A stretch of DNA of 64,000 nucleotides from Desulfovibrionaceae bacterium (GTDB lineage Bacteria; Desulfobacterota; Desulfovibrionia; Desulfovibrionales; Desulfovibrionaceae), in contig WRIL01000002.1 of assembly GCA_009782775.1 (NCBI GenBank), positions 1 through 64,000 of the forward strand, given 5' to 3'. Each line of letters begins with the position of its first letter. The stretch's first letter is position 1. This document shows, piece after piece, positions 1-9,632 of this stretch. The position numbers and the translations under genes were made by a program. The notes under the pieces were generated by a model. That model had not been told where the DNA came from. It did not search any database and was given only the letters and a program-made list of their open reading frames with translations.

Positions 1-288
1 CAGGGGATTGGCCCCCAGCATGGCCACATCGTTGACCGTGCCGTGCACGGCCAGGCTCCCGATGTCGCCTCCCGGAAATTCCAGGGGATCAACCGTGTAG
101 GAATCCGTGCTCATGGCCAGGGGGCCGGATAGGTTCAGCAGGGCCGCGTCGTCCAGGCTGCGCAGCGCGGGGTTATCAAAATGGCGCAGAAATAGCCCGG
201 TGATCAGGCGGTGCGAGGCCCGGCCGCCGCTGCCGGCATCCAGGGTAAGGAATCCGCCGGGACCGGCGGAGGTGGTCGGTTGGGGCAT
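1..288 (-). CDS. hypE: HypE, hydrogenase maturation protein, N-terminal part (cut by window edge)
   Basis: HypE dehydrates the carbamoyl group on its C-terminal cysteine to make the cyanide ligand of the NiFe hydrogenase active site. Only the first 96 residues are here; the gene runs off the left edge, so the catalytic C-terminal Cys cannot be seen. It is too short for the ORF track. Reading the minus strand from the ATG at 288 gives the family N-terminus: a Gly-rich stretch (DAGSGG), then STDSYTV, FPGGDIG and HGTVNDVAMLGA, the ATP-binding surface of the PurM/HypE fold. The start lies 2 bases after the hypD stop, so the two genes are almost certainly co-transcribed and translationally coupled. 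Confidence 0.93.
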   Translation of the reverse strand, partial: MPQPTTSAGPGGFLTLDAGSGGRASHRLITGLFLRHFDNPALRSLDDAALLNLSGPLAMSTDSYTVDPLEFPGGDIGSLAVHGTVNDVAMLGANPL

Positions 289-290
289 GG

Positions 291-1409
291 CTATCCTGCC
301 TGGTATTGATGGTAGGCGGCGCAGCTTCCCTCGGCGGAGACCATGCAGGCCCCCACAGGGGTGGCCGGGGTGCAGGCCTTGCCGAAGAGCGGGCAGTCCG
401 GCGGCCGGATCCGGCCCCGGAGCACTTCGCCGCAACGGCATCCGGGAGGAGGAGGGCTTTCCCGGACTTCTAGGCCGAAGACCCGCCAGGCGTCAAAATC
501 CGCATAGTCCGCACGCGGGATCAGCCCGCTGGCCGGGATGCGCCCCAGCCCGCGCCAGAGCGCGTCGCGGGGCTCGAAGATCTCGTCCAGGATCCGCCTA
601 GCCCTGGGGTTGCCCGCAGGGGACACGGCCCGGAGGTATTGGTTGAAGATGGCTGGCCGGCCGGCGATCAGCGATTCCAGGATCAGGATCAGGGACTGTA
701 AAATATCCGCTGCTTCGAAGCCGCTGATCACTCCGGGACGGCCGAATTCTTCCGCGATAAAGCTGTACGGTCCGACCCCCAGCACAGTGGAAACATGCCC
801 CGGCAGAATGAAGGCGGAGACGGGAGGGACGCCCTTTCCCCGATCCTCGGCCAGCAGGGCGCGCAGGGCCGGAGGCACCAGCTTGTGCAGGCTGAGGACG
901 AAAAAATTGCCTATTTTCTCACGCCGGGCCGACTGCAGGCAGGCGGCCACCGCCGGGGCGGTGGTCTCAAAGCCGGCGGCCAGGAAAACCACCCGGTCCG
1001 CTGGACGCCTTTGGGCCAGTTGCAGGGCTTCCAGCGGGGAATAGACCACCTCCACCCTTGCCCCTTTGCCCCTGGCTTCTTTCAGGCTGAGGCCACCCGG
1101 GCCTGGTACGCGCAGCATGTCGCCGAAGCTGGCCAGGATTAGATCTTTTTCCGCCAGACCGAGACAGGCGGCGATTTCACTATCATGGGTTACGCACACC
1201 GGGCAGCCGGGGCCGGAGAGATGGGTAAGGCCCGGGGGCAGCAGGGAACGCAAGCCGCTACGGAAGATGCTTACCGTATGGGTACCGCAGACCTCCATGA
1301 AACGCGCCGGCCGGCCGTAAGTTTCCAGGAGCTTGCCAAGTTTGTCCAGCAGGGCGCGCCCTAGGGCCGGATCCGCCAGGGCCGCGGAAATATTGATTGC
1401 TTTGCTCAT
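291..1409 (-). CDS. hypD: HypD, hydrogenase maturation Fe-S protein
   Basis: HypD is the scaffold, with HypC, on which the Fe(CN)2CO unit of NiFe hydrogenases is assembled. The 372-residue product has the usual length and all the family signatures: EVCGTHT near residue 40, GPGCPVCVT near 87, the GFETTAP segment in the middle, LPGHVSTV, and the C-terminal Cys-rich part (CRCGEVLRG, DCPLFGKACTP, GACMVSAEGSC) that binds the [4Fe-4S] cluster. It lies between uvrC upstream and hypE downstream. The substrate enzyme could include the Coo hydrogenase encoded at 31.7-40.1 kb, although other NiFe hydrogenases outside the window may also be served. Confidence 0.97.
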   Translation of the reverse strand: MSKAINISAALADPALGRALLDKLGKLLETYGRPARFMEVCGTHTVSIFRSGLRSLLPPGLTHLSGPGCPVCVTHDSEIAACLGLAEKDLILASFGDMLRVPGPGGLSLKEARGKGARVEVVYSPLEALQLAQRRPADRVVFLAAGFETTAPAVAACLQSARREKIGNFFVLSLHKLVPPALRALLAEDRGKGVPPVSAFILPGHVSTVLGVGPYSFIAEEFGRPGVISGFEAADILQSLILILESLIAGRPAIFNQYLRAVSPAGNPRARRILDEIFEPRDALWRGLGRIPASGLIPRADYADFDAWRVFGLEVRESPPPPGCRCGEVLRGRIRPPDCPLFGKACTPATPVGACMVSAEGSCAAYHQYQAG

Positions 1410-1421
1410 GGCCCGGATAGC

Positions 1422-3275
1422 TTACTCCCGGTCAATGATCCTGGCAAGATGCCCGCGCAGTGCTTGCAGACGGGCCTGTCCCAGGCCGGGGATCTGGAGC
1501 AGGGAAACGTCCTCTGCCTGGCTCATGGCCTGGATAGAGCCGAATTTTTCCCAGAGTTTACGGATCAGCGCCGTCCCGAATCCGGGGATGCGTTCCAGCT
1601 CGCTTTGCAGTTGCAGGTTGGAACGGCTCCGGCGATGCCGTCCCAAGGCATAATCGTGGGCCTGGTTGCGCAGGTGTTGTAGGAAGAGTAGTTCTTCCGA
1701 GCCGGGCTTGAGGTTCAGGGGGTTGGAGCGTCCGGGCAGGAATACGCGGTCTTCCAGGTTGCCGGCTCGCCGGTCGCTACGCCCGCCGGCGGTTCTGCCC
1801 TTGGCGATGGCGGCCAGGGTAAATTCCTCTTTCAACCCCTGTACGGCCAAGGCGCGGCCGACGGCCTGGAGCTGTCCCTTGCCGCCGTCAATGAGCAGCA
1901 AGTCCGGCCAGGGAGGCCCTTCCGCGCCCCGGCGGGTGGCCCAGGCGCTGAGTGCTGCGTAATCGTCGCCGTGGTTGTTTTCAAAGGTGTAGCTGCGCCA
2001 GGCGTCCGGCGTGGCGCGGCCGTGGAGGAAGACCACCAGCCCCACGCGGGTGGAAGAGCCGGAGGTGTGGGAGACATCCACTACCTCAATGCGGTCCACC
2101 GGCTGCTCGCGCAGGAAGGCCCTGCCCAGCAGGGCGGGGAGGTTTATCCCTTTGCGACGGCGGGCTTGGTCCCGGGCATTGGCCGCGGCCAGGCCGATGA
2201 GTTCGGCCTCCGGGCCGCCTTTGGGAATGGACAGTTGTACCCGGCTGCCCCGTTGCTCGCTCAGAACTGCAGCCACCTCCCACAGGCTGAAGATCCCTTC
2301 CGCCTGGCGGCCAGGATCCCAGGGCAGCATCACCAGGGGAGGCGTGTTTTCGGTCCAGGCGTAGTACTGAGGCAGAAAGCTGGCCAGGAGTTCGGCGGCG
2401 TTTTCCAGGCCCAGGCCGGGCCAGAAATAATTCCGGCTGCCCAAGAGGCGTCCTCCGCGCACCATGAGCAGCCCGAGACCGAGGCCGTCCTCGTTCTCCA
2501 TCATCCCTATGGCGTCCAAGTCCACTTCTTCCGGCAGGACTACGGCCTGTTTTTCCAGGGTGTGCTTCACCGCCCGGATCTGGTCGCGCAATCCGGCCGC
2601 TTTTTCATATTCCAGCAGCGATGCGGCCCGGCGCATTTCTTCGGTCAACAAGCACAAGAGTTCGCTGGACTTGCCTTCCAGGAGCAGGATTACCCTGTCC
2701 ACCAGGGCCGCGTATTCTTCAGGAGGGACTTGCAGCACGCAGGGGGCTAGGCACTGCTTCAGATGATGGTACAGGCAGGGCCGGGAGCGGTTTTTCATGC
2801 CGCGATCCGTGCAGCGGCGCAAGGGAAAAGCCTTGTGCAGGGCCTTCCATGTGGCTTTGGCATCGCTGGCGGAGGAAAAAGGCCCGAAATGTCGGGGTTT
2901 TCCGTGGCCATATCCGCGCCCGGCCCGGCGTGTTATTTCCAGCCTGGGGTAAGGAGCTTCCGGGTCCAGGCGGAACAGGAGGTGGTCTTTGTCGTCCCGT
3001 AGCAGGATATTGTAATGGGGCCGGTGCTTTTTGATCAGTCCGGCTTCCAGCAGAAAGGCTTCGTTGTCCGTGCCCGTGCTGATGGTTTCCACCTGCCCGG
3101 CCCGCTCCAGCATGGCCCTGGTCTTGGGCGGCAGGCTATCTACAGGGCGAAAATAGGCGGCCAGCCGACGGCGCAGATTTTTGGCTTTGCCCACATAGAG
3201 AATTGTCCCCGGTCCGCTGGAGAAAAGATAAACCCCCGGGGTTTGTGGAATGCGGCTCAGGTCCGGTTTTTCCAT
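1422..3275 (-). CDS. uvrC: UvrC, excinuclease ABC subunit C
   Basis: This is the incision nuclease of nucleotide excision repair. The 617 residues match the family length. An N-terminal GIY-YIG nuclease (residues about 12-90, with GVYLFSS and ILYVGKAKNLRRRL) makes the 3' cut. It is followed by a Cys-containing region (CLYHHLKQCLAPC), a UVR motif near 205-240 for UvrB binding, the RNase H-like endonuclease for the 5' cut (DVSHTSG, LLIDGGKGQL), and paired helix-hairpin-helix motifs at the C-terminus (IPGFG, IPGLG). It precedes hypD by 12 bases in the same direction. A TATAAT-like hexamer on the minus strand (3324-3329) could be its -10 box, but no good -35 accompanies it. A small inverted repeat (CCTTCTT/AAGAAGG, 3296-3317) lies in the leader. 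Confidence 0.98.
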   Translation of the reverse strand: MEKPDLSRIPQTPGVYLFSSGPGTILYVGKAKNLRRRLAAYFRPVDSLPPKTRAMLERAGQVETISTGTDNEAFLLEAGLIKKHRPHYNILLRDDKDHLLFRLDPEAPYPRLEITRRAGRGYGHGKPRHFGPFSSASDAKATWKALHKAFPLRRCTDRGMKNRSRPCLYHHLKQCLAPCVLQVPPEEYAALVDRVILLLEGKSSELLCLLTEEMRRAASLLEYEKAAGLRDQIRAVKHTLEKQAVVLPEEVDLDAIGMMENEDGLGLGLLMVRGGRLLGSRNYFWPGLGLENAAELLASFLPQYYAWTENTPPLVMLPWDPGRQAEGIFSLWEVAAVLSEQRGSRVQLSIPKGGPEAELIGLAAANARDQARRRKGINLPALLGRAFLREQPVDRIEVVDVSHTSGSSTRVGLVVFLHGRATPDAWRSYTFENNHGDDYAALSAWATRRGAEGPPWPDLLLIDGGKGQLQAVGRALAVQGLKEEFTLAAIAKGRTAGGRSDRRAGNLEDRVFLPGRSNPLNLKPGSEELLFLQHLRNQAHDYALGRHRRSRSNLQLQSELERIPGFGTALIRKLWEKFGSIQAMSQAEDVSLLQIPGLGQARLQALRGHLARIIDRE

Positions 3276-3341
3276 TTTTTGAGTTTTAACCTTTGCCTTC
3301 TTTGGGCGTCAAGAAGGGGGAATATTATAAATCACCAAAGC

Positions 3342-3370
3342 TTGCCATTTTTTATATTCTATACGATAAA
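3342..3370 (+). promoter_or_regulatory. Candidate sigma70-type promoter for the chemoreceptor gene
   Basis: TTGCCA, a 17-base spacer and GATAAA lie about 60 bases upstream of the chemoreceptor start in an AT-rich gap. The -35 matches consensus at 5 of 6 positions and the -10 at 4 of 6. This is a sequence match only. Confidence 0.35.
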
Positions 3371-3429
3371 ATTGACAGAATAACACAAAATACAGCCACG
3401 GCCAATAAGGCACGATGTCAGGGGGCATT

Positions 3430-4980
3430 ATGCGAAGGTCATTTTGCATTATTGCGGTTATTTCCACGGTCATTTCCTGCGGGATCGCCATGCTCGCTTT
3501 ATCCTTGGTCGGCGGCGGCATCTTGGTGGCCGGCTTGGCGTCCGTGCCACTGGTGGGCCTAGTGGTTTATCTGCTCCTGGTAAAATTTGTGGGCCGGAGC
3601 ATGGATGCGCTTGAACAGGCCATACTCTCCCTGGCGCGGAGCGATTTTAAAAGAAATGACGAACTGATGAATGTTCACGGCGATATGCAAAGATCATTCG
3701 CGGCCCTGGAGGAGCTGCGGCTAAAGAGCCGTGGCTGGTATGACCGCTTTCATGGCTTTGTGTCCGGCGTTTCCCAGCCCTTTTTCGTGACGGACACGGA
3801 AGAGAGAATCACCCTCACCAACGACTGGCTGATGGACATGCTGGAAATTGACGGACCCAAGGAAGCCCTGTACGGTCGCCTAGTGGGCGATGTCTTCTAT
3901 AATGAGCCCGGCCGCAAGACCCTGATCGGCAAATCCATGAAGACCCGCGAGATTTTCCACAATGTGGAGCTGATCGTCAATGGGCATAAGGGAAAAAAGA
4001 CCAATGTGATGACCGCCATACGGTATCTCGCGGATTCCGATGACCAGGTCTTCGGTTGCCTGGGTTTGTATTATGACATATCGGAGACCAGAAGGCAGGA
4101 GGAGCGGCTCAAGGGCAATGCCGAGAAATTTTCCGAAATCGCCAGGCAGAGCCTGGAAATTATAGATAAACTCAGTGAGACCACCGAAAGGCTGGATCAG
4201 GATGTCCAGGGCGTTACGGAAAAAGCGGAGATGCAGCAAAAAAGCACGGGCGCAACCTCGGCCATCATGGTGCAGATGAAAAATTCTCTGGAGCAGGTCG
4301 CCGAGAGCGCCGACTCCGCTTCCAAGCAGGCCGCTGCCGCCAGCGACCGGGTGAAGGTCGGGTCCGAGATGCTCGGAGAATCGGTCAGCACCATACAGAA
4401 TGCCCAGGATCTGGCCGCCGCCCTGCGTAAGGACATGGGAGATCTAGGTAAGAAGACCGAGGACATCGGGCAAGTGCTCAACGTCATCGCCGACATTGCG
4501 GATCAGACCAACCTTCTGGCCCTGAATGCCGCCATAGAAGCGGCTAGGGCCGGGGACGCCGGGCGTGGCTTTGCCGTGGTGGCCGACGAGGTGCGCAAGC
4601 TGGCGGAAAAAACCATGACCGCCACCAAGGAGATTGAAGCGGCCATCAAGGGCATGCAGGATAGCGCCAGGGGCAATGTGCGCAATACCGAAATCGCTTC
4701 GGACGCCATCCGCCATGGCACGGAAATGGTTGAGCGTTCCGGGGTCATTTTGCGGGAGGCGGTGAATTTTGTGGAAACAACCGCCGATGCTGTGCATGTG
4801 ATTGTTTCCGCCACCGAAGAACAGGCCGATGCCATCAACCACGCCACCCAGTCCACGGAGCAGATCCACAAGCTGGCGGAGGGGCTTTTCTTGTCCATGC
4901 AGCAAAGTGAACAGGTCGTGCGGGATGTGGAGGAAATCACTAAAAACCTGCACCAGGTCGTGGCGGATATACACAGCTGA
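3430..4980 (+). CDS. Methyl-accepting chemotaxis protein with cytoplasmic PAS domain
   Basis: This is a chemoreceptor that would signal to CheA/CheW. Two hydrophobic segments near the N-terminus (about residues 5-50) form a membrane hairpin with almost no periplasmic loop. A PAS-like domain follows (about 110-215; [29 protein letters not shown]), then a long coiled coil and the conserved signalling hairpin ([20 protein letters not shown]). Sensing is therefore probably of an intracellular cue such as redox state or a small ligand, not a periplasmic attractant; that is inference from the architecture. I chose the ATG at 3430 over the ORF-track start at 3415 because AGGGGG sits 4 bases upstream of it. 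It stands alone between convergent and divergent neighbours. Length from this start is 516 residues. Confidence 0.93.
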   Translation: MRRSFCIIAVISTVISCGIAMLALSLVGGGILVAGLASVPLVGLVVYLLLVKFVGRSMDALEQAILSLARSDFKRNDELMNVHGDMQRSFAALEELRLKSRGWYDRFHGFVSGVSQPFFVTDTEERITLTNDWLMDMLEIDGPKEALYGRLVGDVFYNEPGRKTLIGKSMKTREIFHNVELIVNGHKGKKTNVMTAIRYLADSDDQVFGCLGLYYDISETRRQEERLKGNAEKFSEIARQSLEIIDKLSETTERLDQDVQGVTEKAEMQQKSTGATSAIMVQMKNSLEQVAESADSASKQAAAASDRVKVGSEMLGESVSTIQNAQDLAAALRKDMGDLGKKTEDIGQVLNVIADIADQTNLLALNAAIEAARAGDAGRGFAVVADEVRKLAEKTMTATKEIEAAIKGMQDSARGNVRNTEIASDAIRHGTEMVERSGVILREAVNFVETTADAVHVIVSATEEQADAINHATQSTEQIHKLAEGLFLSMQQSEQVVRDVEEITKNLHQVVADIHS

Positions 4981-5000
4981 CGAGTGGGCCGCTAGGACAT

Positions 5001-5018
5001 GCCGCCCTTACGGGCGGC
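5001..5018. repeat. Short GC-rich palindrome, partial copy of a REP-like element
   Basis: GCCGCCC-TTAC-GGGCGGC forms a perfect 7-bp stem with a 4-base loop just after the chemoreceptor stop. The core resembles the second hairpin of the repeats at 31681-31714 and 50905-50935. Confidence 0.5.
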
Positions 5019-5022
5019 GTTG

Positions 5023-5056
5023 GAAGCCATCTCAAAATCACTTTTGAGATGGCTTC
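5023..5056. terminator. Bidirectional hairpin terminator between convergent genes
   Basis: A 15-bp perfect inverted repeat (GAAGCCATCTCAAAA and its complement) with a 4-base loop fills the gap between the chemoreceptor (plus) and the YifB gene (minus). The A and T runs are at the loop side of the stem, so this is not a textbook T-tail terminator, but position and strength suit termination of both genes. Confidence 0.6.
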
Positions 5057-6586
5057 TTAGGTTCTCTCCCGGTCCAGGGCGCGGCAGTTGATGGCCTCGG
5101 CCAAGTGCCGTACCTCGAGCCGTTCCTCTTCGGCTAGGTCGGCGATGGTGCGGGCCAGACGCAGGATGCGGGTATGGGCACGGGCGGAGAGTCCGAGCTT
5201 TTGCATGGCCTGCCCCAGAAATTTATGGCTTGGTTCATCCAGGGCGCAATGTTTTTCCAGGAGGTTTCCGTACAGGTCCGCGTTGCTGCGGCAGACGGAT
5301 CCGGCGTAGCGTAGCCGTTGCAGTTCCCTAGCCCGGACCACCCGGACGCGCATCTGGGCGGAAGAAGCGCCGGGCGCGCGAGCTCGCAATTCCGCGTAAG
5401 GAACCGCCGGAACTTCGATGTGCAGGTCCAGGCGGTCCAGAAGGGGGCCGGAGAGCCTAGCGCGGTAGCGTAGCACTTCCTTGGGGGAACAGGCGCAACG
5501 GCGGGAAGGATCGCCATAATAACCGCAGGGGCACGGATTCATGGCCGCCACCAGCATGATCCGGGCCGGGTAGCTGACCGCGGCCGCAGCCCTGGACAGG
5601 GTGATCTTTCCGTCTTCCAGGGGTTGGCGCAGGGCCTCCAGGGTATGCTTGGAGAATTCCGGCAGCTCATCCAGAAAGAGCACTCCCCGGTGGGCTAGGG
5701 AAATTTCTCCCGGCTTGGGATTGGCCGCGCCGCCCACTAGGCCGGCGTAGGAAACGGTATGGTGTGGGGCGCGGAAAGGCTGGCGGCGGATCAGCCCTTC
5801 GCCCGCCTTAAGCTGCCCGGCTACACTGTAAATGCGGGTTACTTCTAGGGCTTCGTCAAAGTCCAGGGGAGGCAGGATGCCGGGCAGACGTTGGGCCAGC
5901 ATGGTCTTGCCGCTGCCCGGAGGCCCAAGGAGCAGGAGATTATGCCCGCCGGCGGCGGCCAGTTCCACGGCCCGTTTGGCATACTCCTGTCCCTTGATCT
6001 CGGCGAAGTCAAAAAGACATTCCCCACTGAAGTTTTCCCGGTTTAATTCCGCCCGCACGGGTTCAAGGGGGAGCCGTCCGGACAGAAAGGCCACGGCTTC
6101 CGAAAGATTGCGCGTCCCGTACACTGCCACCCCCGAGATCACCGCAGCTTCCTTGGCGTTATCCGCGGGCGTCAGCAAACCGCGCGCCTGGCGCTGGGCC
6201 GCCAGAGCGGCCATCGGCAAAACGCCGGGAACCCAGCGCAGTTCTCCGGTGAGGGAGAGTTCTCCCAGGCAGAAAAAGCCCTCCAGGGCCTCTGGAGGCA
6301 GGGTGCCGGTGGCGGCCAGCAATCCCAGGGCCAAGGGCAGATCATAGGCCGAGCCGGCCTTGCGGCAATCAGCCGGGGCTAGGTTGACGGTCAGCCGCCC
6401 GCCGGGGAGGGTGAAGCCGCAGTTGCGCAAGGCGGTGAAGACTCGGCCGCCGGCTTCCCGCACTGCGCCTTCGGCCAGACCCACTAGGCTGAAGCTGGGC
6501 AGCCCGCCGCGGGTGAAATCCGCTTCCAGGCTGATCTCGGTGGCTTCCACTCCCTCCAGGGCCGCGCAGGAAACTTTGGCTAACAT
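5057..6586 (-). CDS. YifB/ComM-family Mg-chelatase-like AAA+ ATPase
   Basis: This family includes ComM, a helicase that promotes branch migration during natural transformation; in most bacteria the role is less well defined. The 509-residue protein has the N-terminal Lon-protease-like S5 fold (residues 1-170), the AAA+ core with Walker A (GPPGSGKT, about 217), RAPHHTVSYAGLVGG, Walker B (GVLFLDELPEF), the NPCPCGYYGD zinc-like motif, and the C-terminal Mg_chelatase_C helices. GAGGTG lies just upstream of the ATG. It follows the 1009-residue gene by 6 bases on the same strand and is probably in its operon. Confidence 0.94.
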   Translation of the reverse strand: MLAKVSCAALEGVEATEISLEADFTRGGLPSFSLVGLAEGAVREAGGRVFTALRNCGFTLPGGRLTVNLAPADCRKAGSAYDLPLALGLLAATGTLPPEALEGFFCLGELSLTGELRWVPGVLPMAALAAQRQARGLLTPADNAKEAAVISGVAVYGTRNLSEAVAFLSGRLPLEPVRAELNRENFSGECLFDFAEIKGQEYAKRAVELAAAGGHNLLLLGPPGSGKTMLAQRLPGILPPLDFDEALEVTRIYSVAGQLKAGEGLIRRQPFRAPHHTVSYAGLVGGAANPKPGEISLAHRGVLFLDELPEFSKHTLEALRQPLEDGKITLSRAAAAVSYPARIMLVAAMNPCPCGYYGDPSRRCACSPKEVLRYRARLSGPLLDRLDLHIEVPAVPYAELRARAPGASSAQMRVRVVRARELQRLRYAGSVCRSNADLYGNLLEKHCALDEPSHKFLGQAMQKLGLSARAHTRILRLARTIADLAEEERLEVRHLAEAINCRALDRERT

Positions 6587-6592
6587 AACACC

Positions 6593-9500
6593 TCAACCCT
6601 GGTCCTCATCCCTGGCGGTGCCGGGGAAGCAGAGGTCGTACATGGTCCGGATGTATTCACTGTTACGGTTCAGATAAAAAGACAGGGCCTTGGAAAAATG
6701 CTCGCCCACTAGGCCGTCCACGAACATCTGGCTGACCTCGTGCGTCCTGGAAAGGACCAGTTGAGACCTAGCCAGGATCAGGCGTTCTTCTCCGCTCATG
6801 TCTGCCACCAGGCGTTTCAGGGCTGGCTGTGCCTGGGGCAGATAATTCCAGAAATACATCAAATCCAAGGCGTTGGCGATGGAGGCCACCCGCAGGGGCA
6901 GGTTATTTTCCCTAGTCAATTCCAGCAGGTTTTCCGGGTGGACCAGGAGGCGCAGGATATGCTTTTCCGGGTAGGCCAGTTCAAGGCGGGTGTAGGTTTC
7001 TAGGAGCTGGCGGATCTTGTTGCCGTAATCCATAAAGCGCAAGCGCAGGTTATTTTGCCGGTCGGCCGTCCCTTCAATGATTCCGCCCACCGTGTCCGAG
7101 GCGGTCTTGGAGATGATGGCCGCGCCCAGTTGCAGGTAGACTTCCGGATTCAGAGCACCTAGGTGGTGCATGAGCATGAGCAGGAGATGGTGATAGAAGA
7201 TGGAGCAGGGGATGGCCAGGATGCTGCGGAACAAGTTGCCGACGGCCGCGGCTCGAGGCAGGCCGCGGTAGATGTTGTGCGAGGCGATATACAGACCGTT
7301 GCCCAGGGACATGGAGGCAAAAACCAGGGCCGGAGAGTTTTGCAGAGTGAGTCCCAGGTTTTTTTCCAGGAGCAGGTAACGCATGCCCAGTTCCAGCAGG
7401 GGGACGGAGAAACCCGTGTACATCAGCGAGTCGCAGATCCGCGATACATTGATGTAGTCGCTCCAGCGTAGGAGGGAACGGCGGAGCACCCCGCCGCCAA
7501 GCAGGGCTTGGGCGATATTGCGCAGGGCGGTAATCGTGAACCATATCAAGGCGCCGAACCAGGCCAGAAACCACCAGGGCTGGGTATATAGGAAGGTCAG
7601 CATGGCGGCGGTCAGCCCCAGCAGCACTTTCAAGCCGTTCAGGACGTGGTTATTCAGGTGGATTAAAGATAGCCGCGTCCCTTCGCCGTTCGCGCGGGGG
7701 GCGAAGCCGTTGTCCTGGGTATTGGCGATGCCGCCGATGGTGATGATGTTGCCCTGGCGGTTATAGGTGGCCATTTCGTTGTAAATCCAGCTCATTTTTC
7801 CGCGCCGCCACGGGCGCGTCCATCCGGCCAAGGCGCGGATAGGGGAGGAATTGAAGACGGAGTTCGCGGCTGGCGGTGGATAAGTGATTGTAGGGGTCAT
7901 TTCCAGATGGATGGGCAGAGGCATTATGCCGTCGTACCCTTTCATCCGGCGCCGAGCGCGGAGGGGCAGGGTTTCAGGCGCCAGAAGTCCCATGCCGTGC
8001 CGCATGCTGGCGTTGCTGGTGGAATCCGTGCCGATGCGCGAACCAAGGGGACGGCGCAGGTAGTGTTTTTGCAGGGCCGGGAGGTTTTGCAGGATTTCTC
8101 TCAGCTTGGCGCAGCCTTCCGGATCGCCGTTTTCCCGGAGTTTATCCTTGAGCATGGCCCGGACGATATGTTTCAGGGGGAGCGGGCTGGGGTTGTTCAA
8201 GGCCTGTTGGAGCAGGCTGATCTCTTCCAGTTGCGGGGTGCGGCCGCTCTGCCATTCCTTGAGGTTGAAATTTTCTAGGTGGCTTATGCGGCCCTGGCAA
8301 TCCCAAAGCAGTTCCAGCACCTCCTCGGGGGAGAGATCCGCCGGACTCAGCCGGATGCTGGACTTGTTCCGCAGCTCCAGGAGTTTTTCGGTCAGAAGCT
8401 GCGGCGGCAAAAAGGCCAGTTCCGGCAGATCGTTCGCGCCGGCGGAAGCTTCCGGCGGATGTTCATGCACTTCTTTCAGCCAGGTGTTCAAAAGCACTTC
8501 CGGAGTCAGGCCGTTCAAGAAGCGCATTCGTTCCCGCAGAGGCTCCGGATCGGGGTCCCCGTCTCCTGGCGGATCCGCCAATTTCTTTTCCAGGGCCAGG
8601 TAACGGGTCTTGAGCGCGGGGAGCATCTGGCGGTGAGCCATTTCGGCCAGGTGCAGGGTGGAGGCTTGCCCAGCGCCTACAAATTCCAGGAATTTACCCT
8701 GCTCCAGGGGGGCCAGCTCTAGGTCCAGCCTGCGCCGGATTTCCGGCAGGGCGACGGCATTCCAGTATTCCAGGAGGCGTATGACCTGCGAGGTATTACA
8801 GGCGCTGATCCCGCGGCCTTCTTCCATGAGCAGCCGGATGGGCTTTTCCTGAAGGAATTCCAGGGCATCATCCTTGTCCATCATCCCGGCCGGCTCCCAA
8901 ATAAGGCTTATCTGCCTGTTTTTAAAAGGCGCGCGGTATTCCAGGCCGATGCGGATGCGGATGCCCAGGATGGCCGCGGCGCTGAACAGTTCGTGGGCCA
9001 TTTCCGGACTGATGTAGTTGTAGTAGATGATGATCAGGTGGCGCAGCCCCTTGATCCAGGCATCCATTAGCAGGTGGGTGGGATTTTTGCGGCCCTTGGT
9101 GTTGGCGTCATGCACATGATGGTCCATGGAGGCCTGGGTCAATGTTTCCGGCATCTCCAGCAGCCGGTACTGCCGTAGAAATTGCCGGACGATGCGCGGA
9201 TTGCCCGTAGCCGCCCGGCGGAAATCGTGGACCAGCATCATCCGCCGCCGGGGGTTTTCCCTGGAGAGCACGATCTCCTTCATCATCTGGATAAGCACCC
9301 TGGCCGTATTGTAGCGAAAGCCGGTCTGGGCGGAATGCCAGACCTCGTCCAGCAGGCTGCGCAGGGCCATGAGTCGGTATTCGGCCCGCTTGGCTTCGAT
9401 ATTGGCCAGGAGATTGATTACCGCAAGGGCCATGCGTTCGGCGTGGGAGCCCGCCAATTCCATGATGCCGTTGGGATGGAGCGAGGCTCCGAAAAGGGTC

Positions 9501-9622
9501 CGGTTCCGCGGGCCTTCCCCCCAGGCTTGGTCAACGATGGCCAGCAGATCGTGATCTCTCTGGTTGAAAAAAAAGAAAGGGTAGTCTTTTTTCATTGCGT
9601 AAATGAATTTGAGATGGCTCAC
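6593..9622 (-). CDS. Large membrane protein of unknown function, possible PHP-like N-terminal part
   Basis: I do not recognise this 1009-residue protein. The N-terminal two thirds are soluble. Around residues 165-255 it shows DHHVHDAN, then an Ala-containing helix and GLRHLIIIYYN, and later ILGIRIRIGLEYR. This order resembles the start of PHP-family metal-dependent phosphoesterases (DxHxH ... GL..I.I ... GI.V..G.E), but several expected metal ligands are not evident. A hydrophobic region (about 665-830) holds three to five likely membrane segments, and a soluble C-terminal part of about 180 residues follows. The ORF-track start is GTG at 9622; ATG at 9595 (MKKDYPFFFF) is an alternative, and neither has a strong ribosome binding site. 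It is followed closely by the YifB gene. Confidence 0.75.
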   Translation of the reverse strand: MSHLKFIYAMKKDYPFFFFNQRDHDLLAIVDQAWGEGPRNRTLFGASLHPNGIMELAGSHAERMALAVINLLANIEAKRAEYRLMALRSLLDEVWHSAQTGFRYNTARVLIQMMKEIVLSRENPRRRMMLVHDFRRAATGNPRIVRQFLRQYRLLEMPETLTQASMDHHVHDANTKGRKNPTHLLMDAWIKGLRHLIIIYYNYISPEMAHELFSAAAILGIRIRIGLEYRAPFKNRQISLIWEPAGMMDKDDALEFLQEKPIRLLMEEGRGISACNTSQVIRLLEYWNAVALPEIRRRLDLELAPLEQGKFLEFVGAGQASTLHLAEMAHRQMLPALKTRYLALEKKLADPPGDGDPDPEPLRERMRFLNGLTPEVLLNTWLKEVHEHPPEASAGANDLPELAFLPPQLLTEKLLELRNKSSIRLSPADLSPEEVLELLWDCQGRISHLENFNLKEWQSGRTPQLEEISLLQQALNNPSPLPLKHIVRAMLKDKLRENGDPEGCAKLREILQNLPALQKHYLRRPLGSRIGTDSTSNASMRHGMGLLAPETLPLRARRRMKGYDGIMPLPIHLEMTPTITYPPPAANSVFNSSPIRALAGWTRPWRRGKMSWIYNEMATYNRQGNIITIGGIANTQDNGFAPRANGEGTRLSLIHLNNHVLNGLKVLLGLTAAMLTFLYTQPWWFLAWFGALIWFTITALRNIAQALLGGGVLRRSLLRWSDYINVSRICDSLMYTGFSVPLLELGMRYLLLEKNLGLTLQNSPALVFASMSLGNGLYIASHNIYRGLPRAAAVGNLFRSILAIPCSIFYHHLLLMLMHHLGALNPEVYLQLGAAIISKTASDTVGGIIEGTADRQNNLRLRFMDYGNKIRQLLETYTRLELAYPEKHILRLLVHPENLLELTRENNLPLRVASIANALDLMYFWNYLPQAQPALKRLVADMSGEERLILARSQLVLSRTHEVSQMFVDGLVGEHFSKALSFYLNRNSEYIRTMYDLCFPGTARDEDQG

Positions 9623-9632
9623 GCCGTGATTT

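Noticed and set aside
1971-2750. 259-residue plus-strand ORF
   Set aside because: Antisense to uvrC, whose domains are all intact; translation shows no motif.
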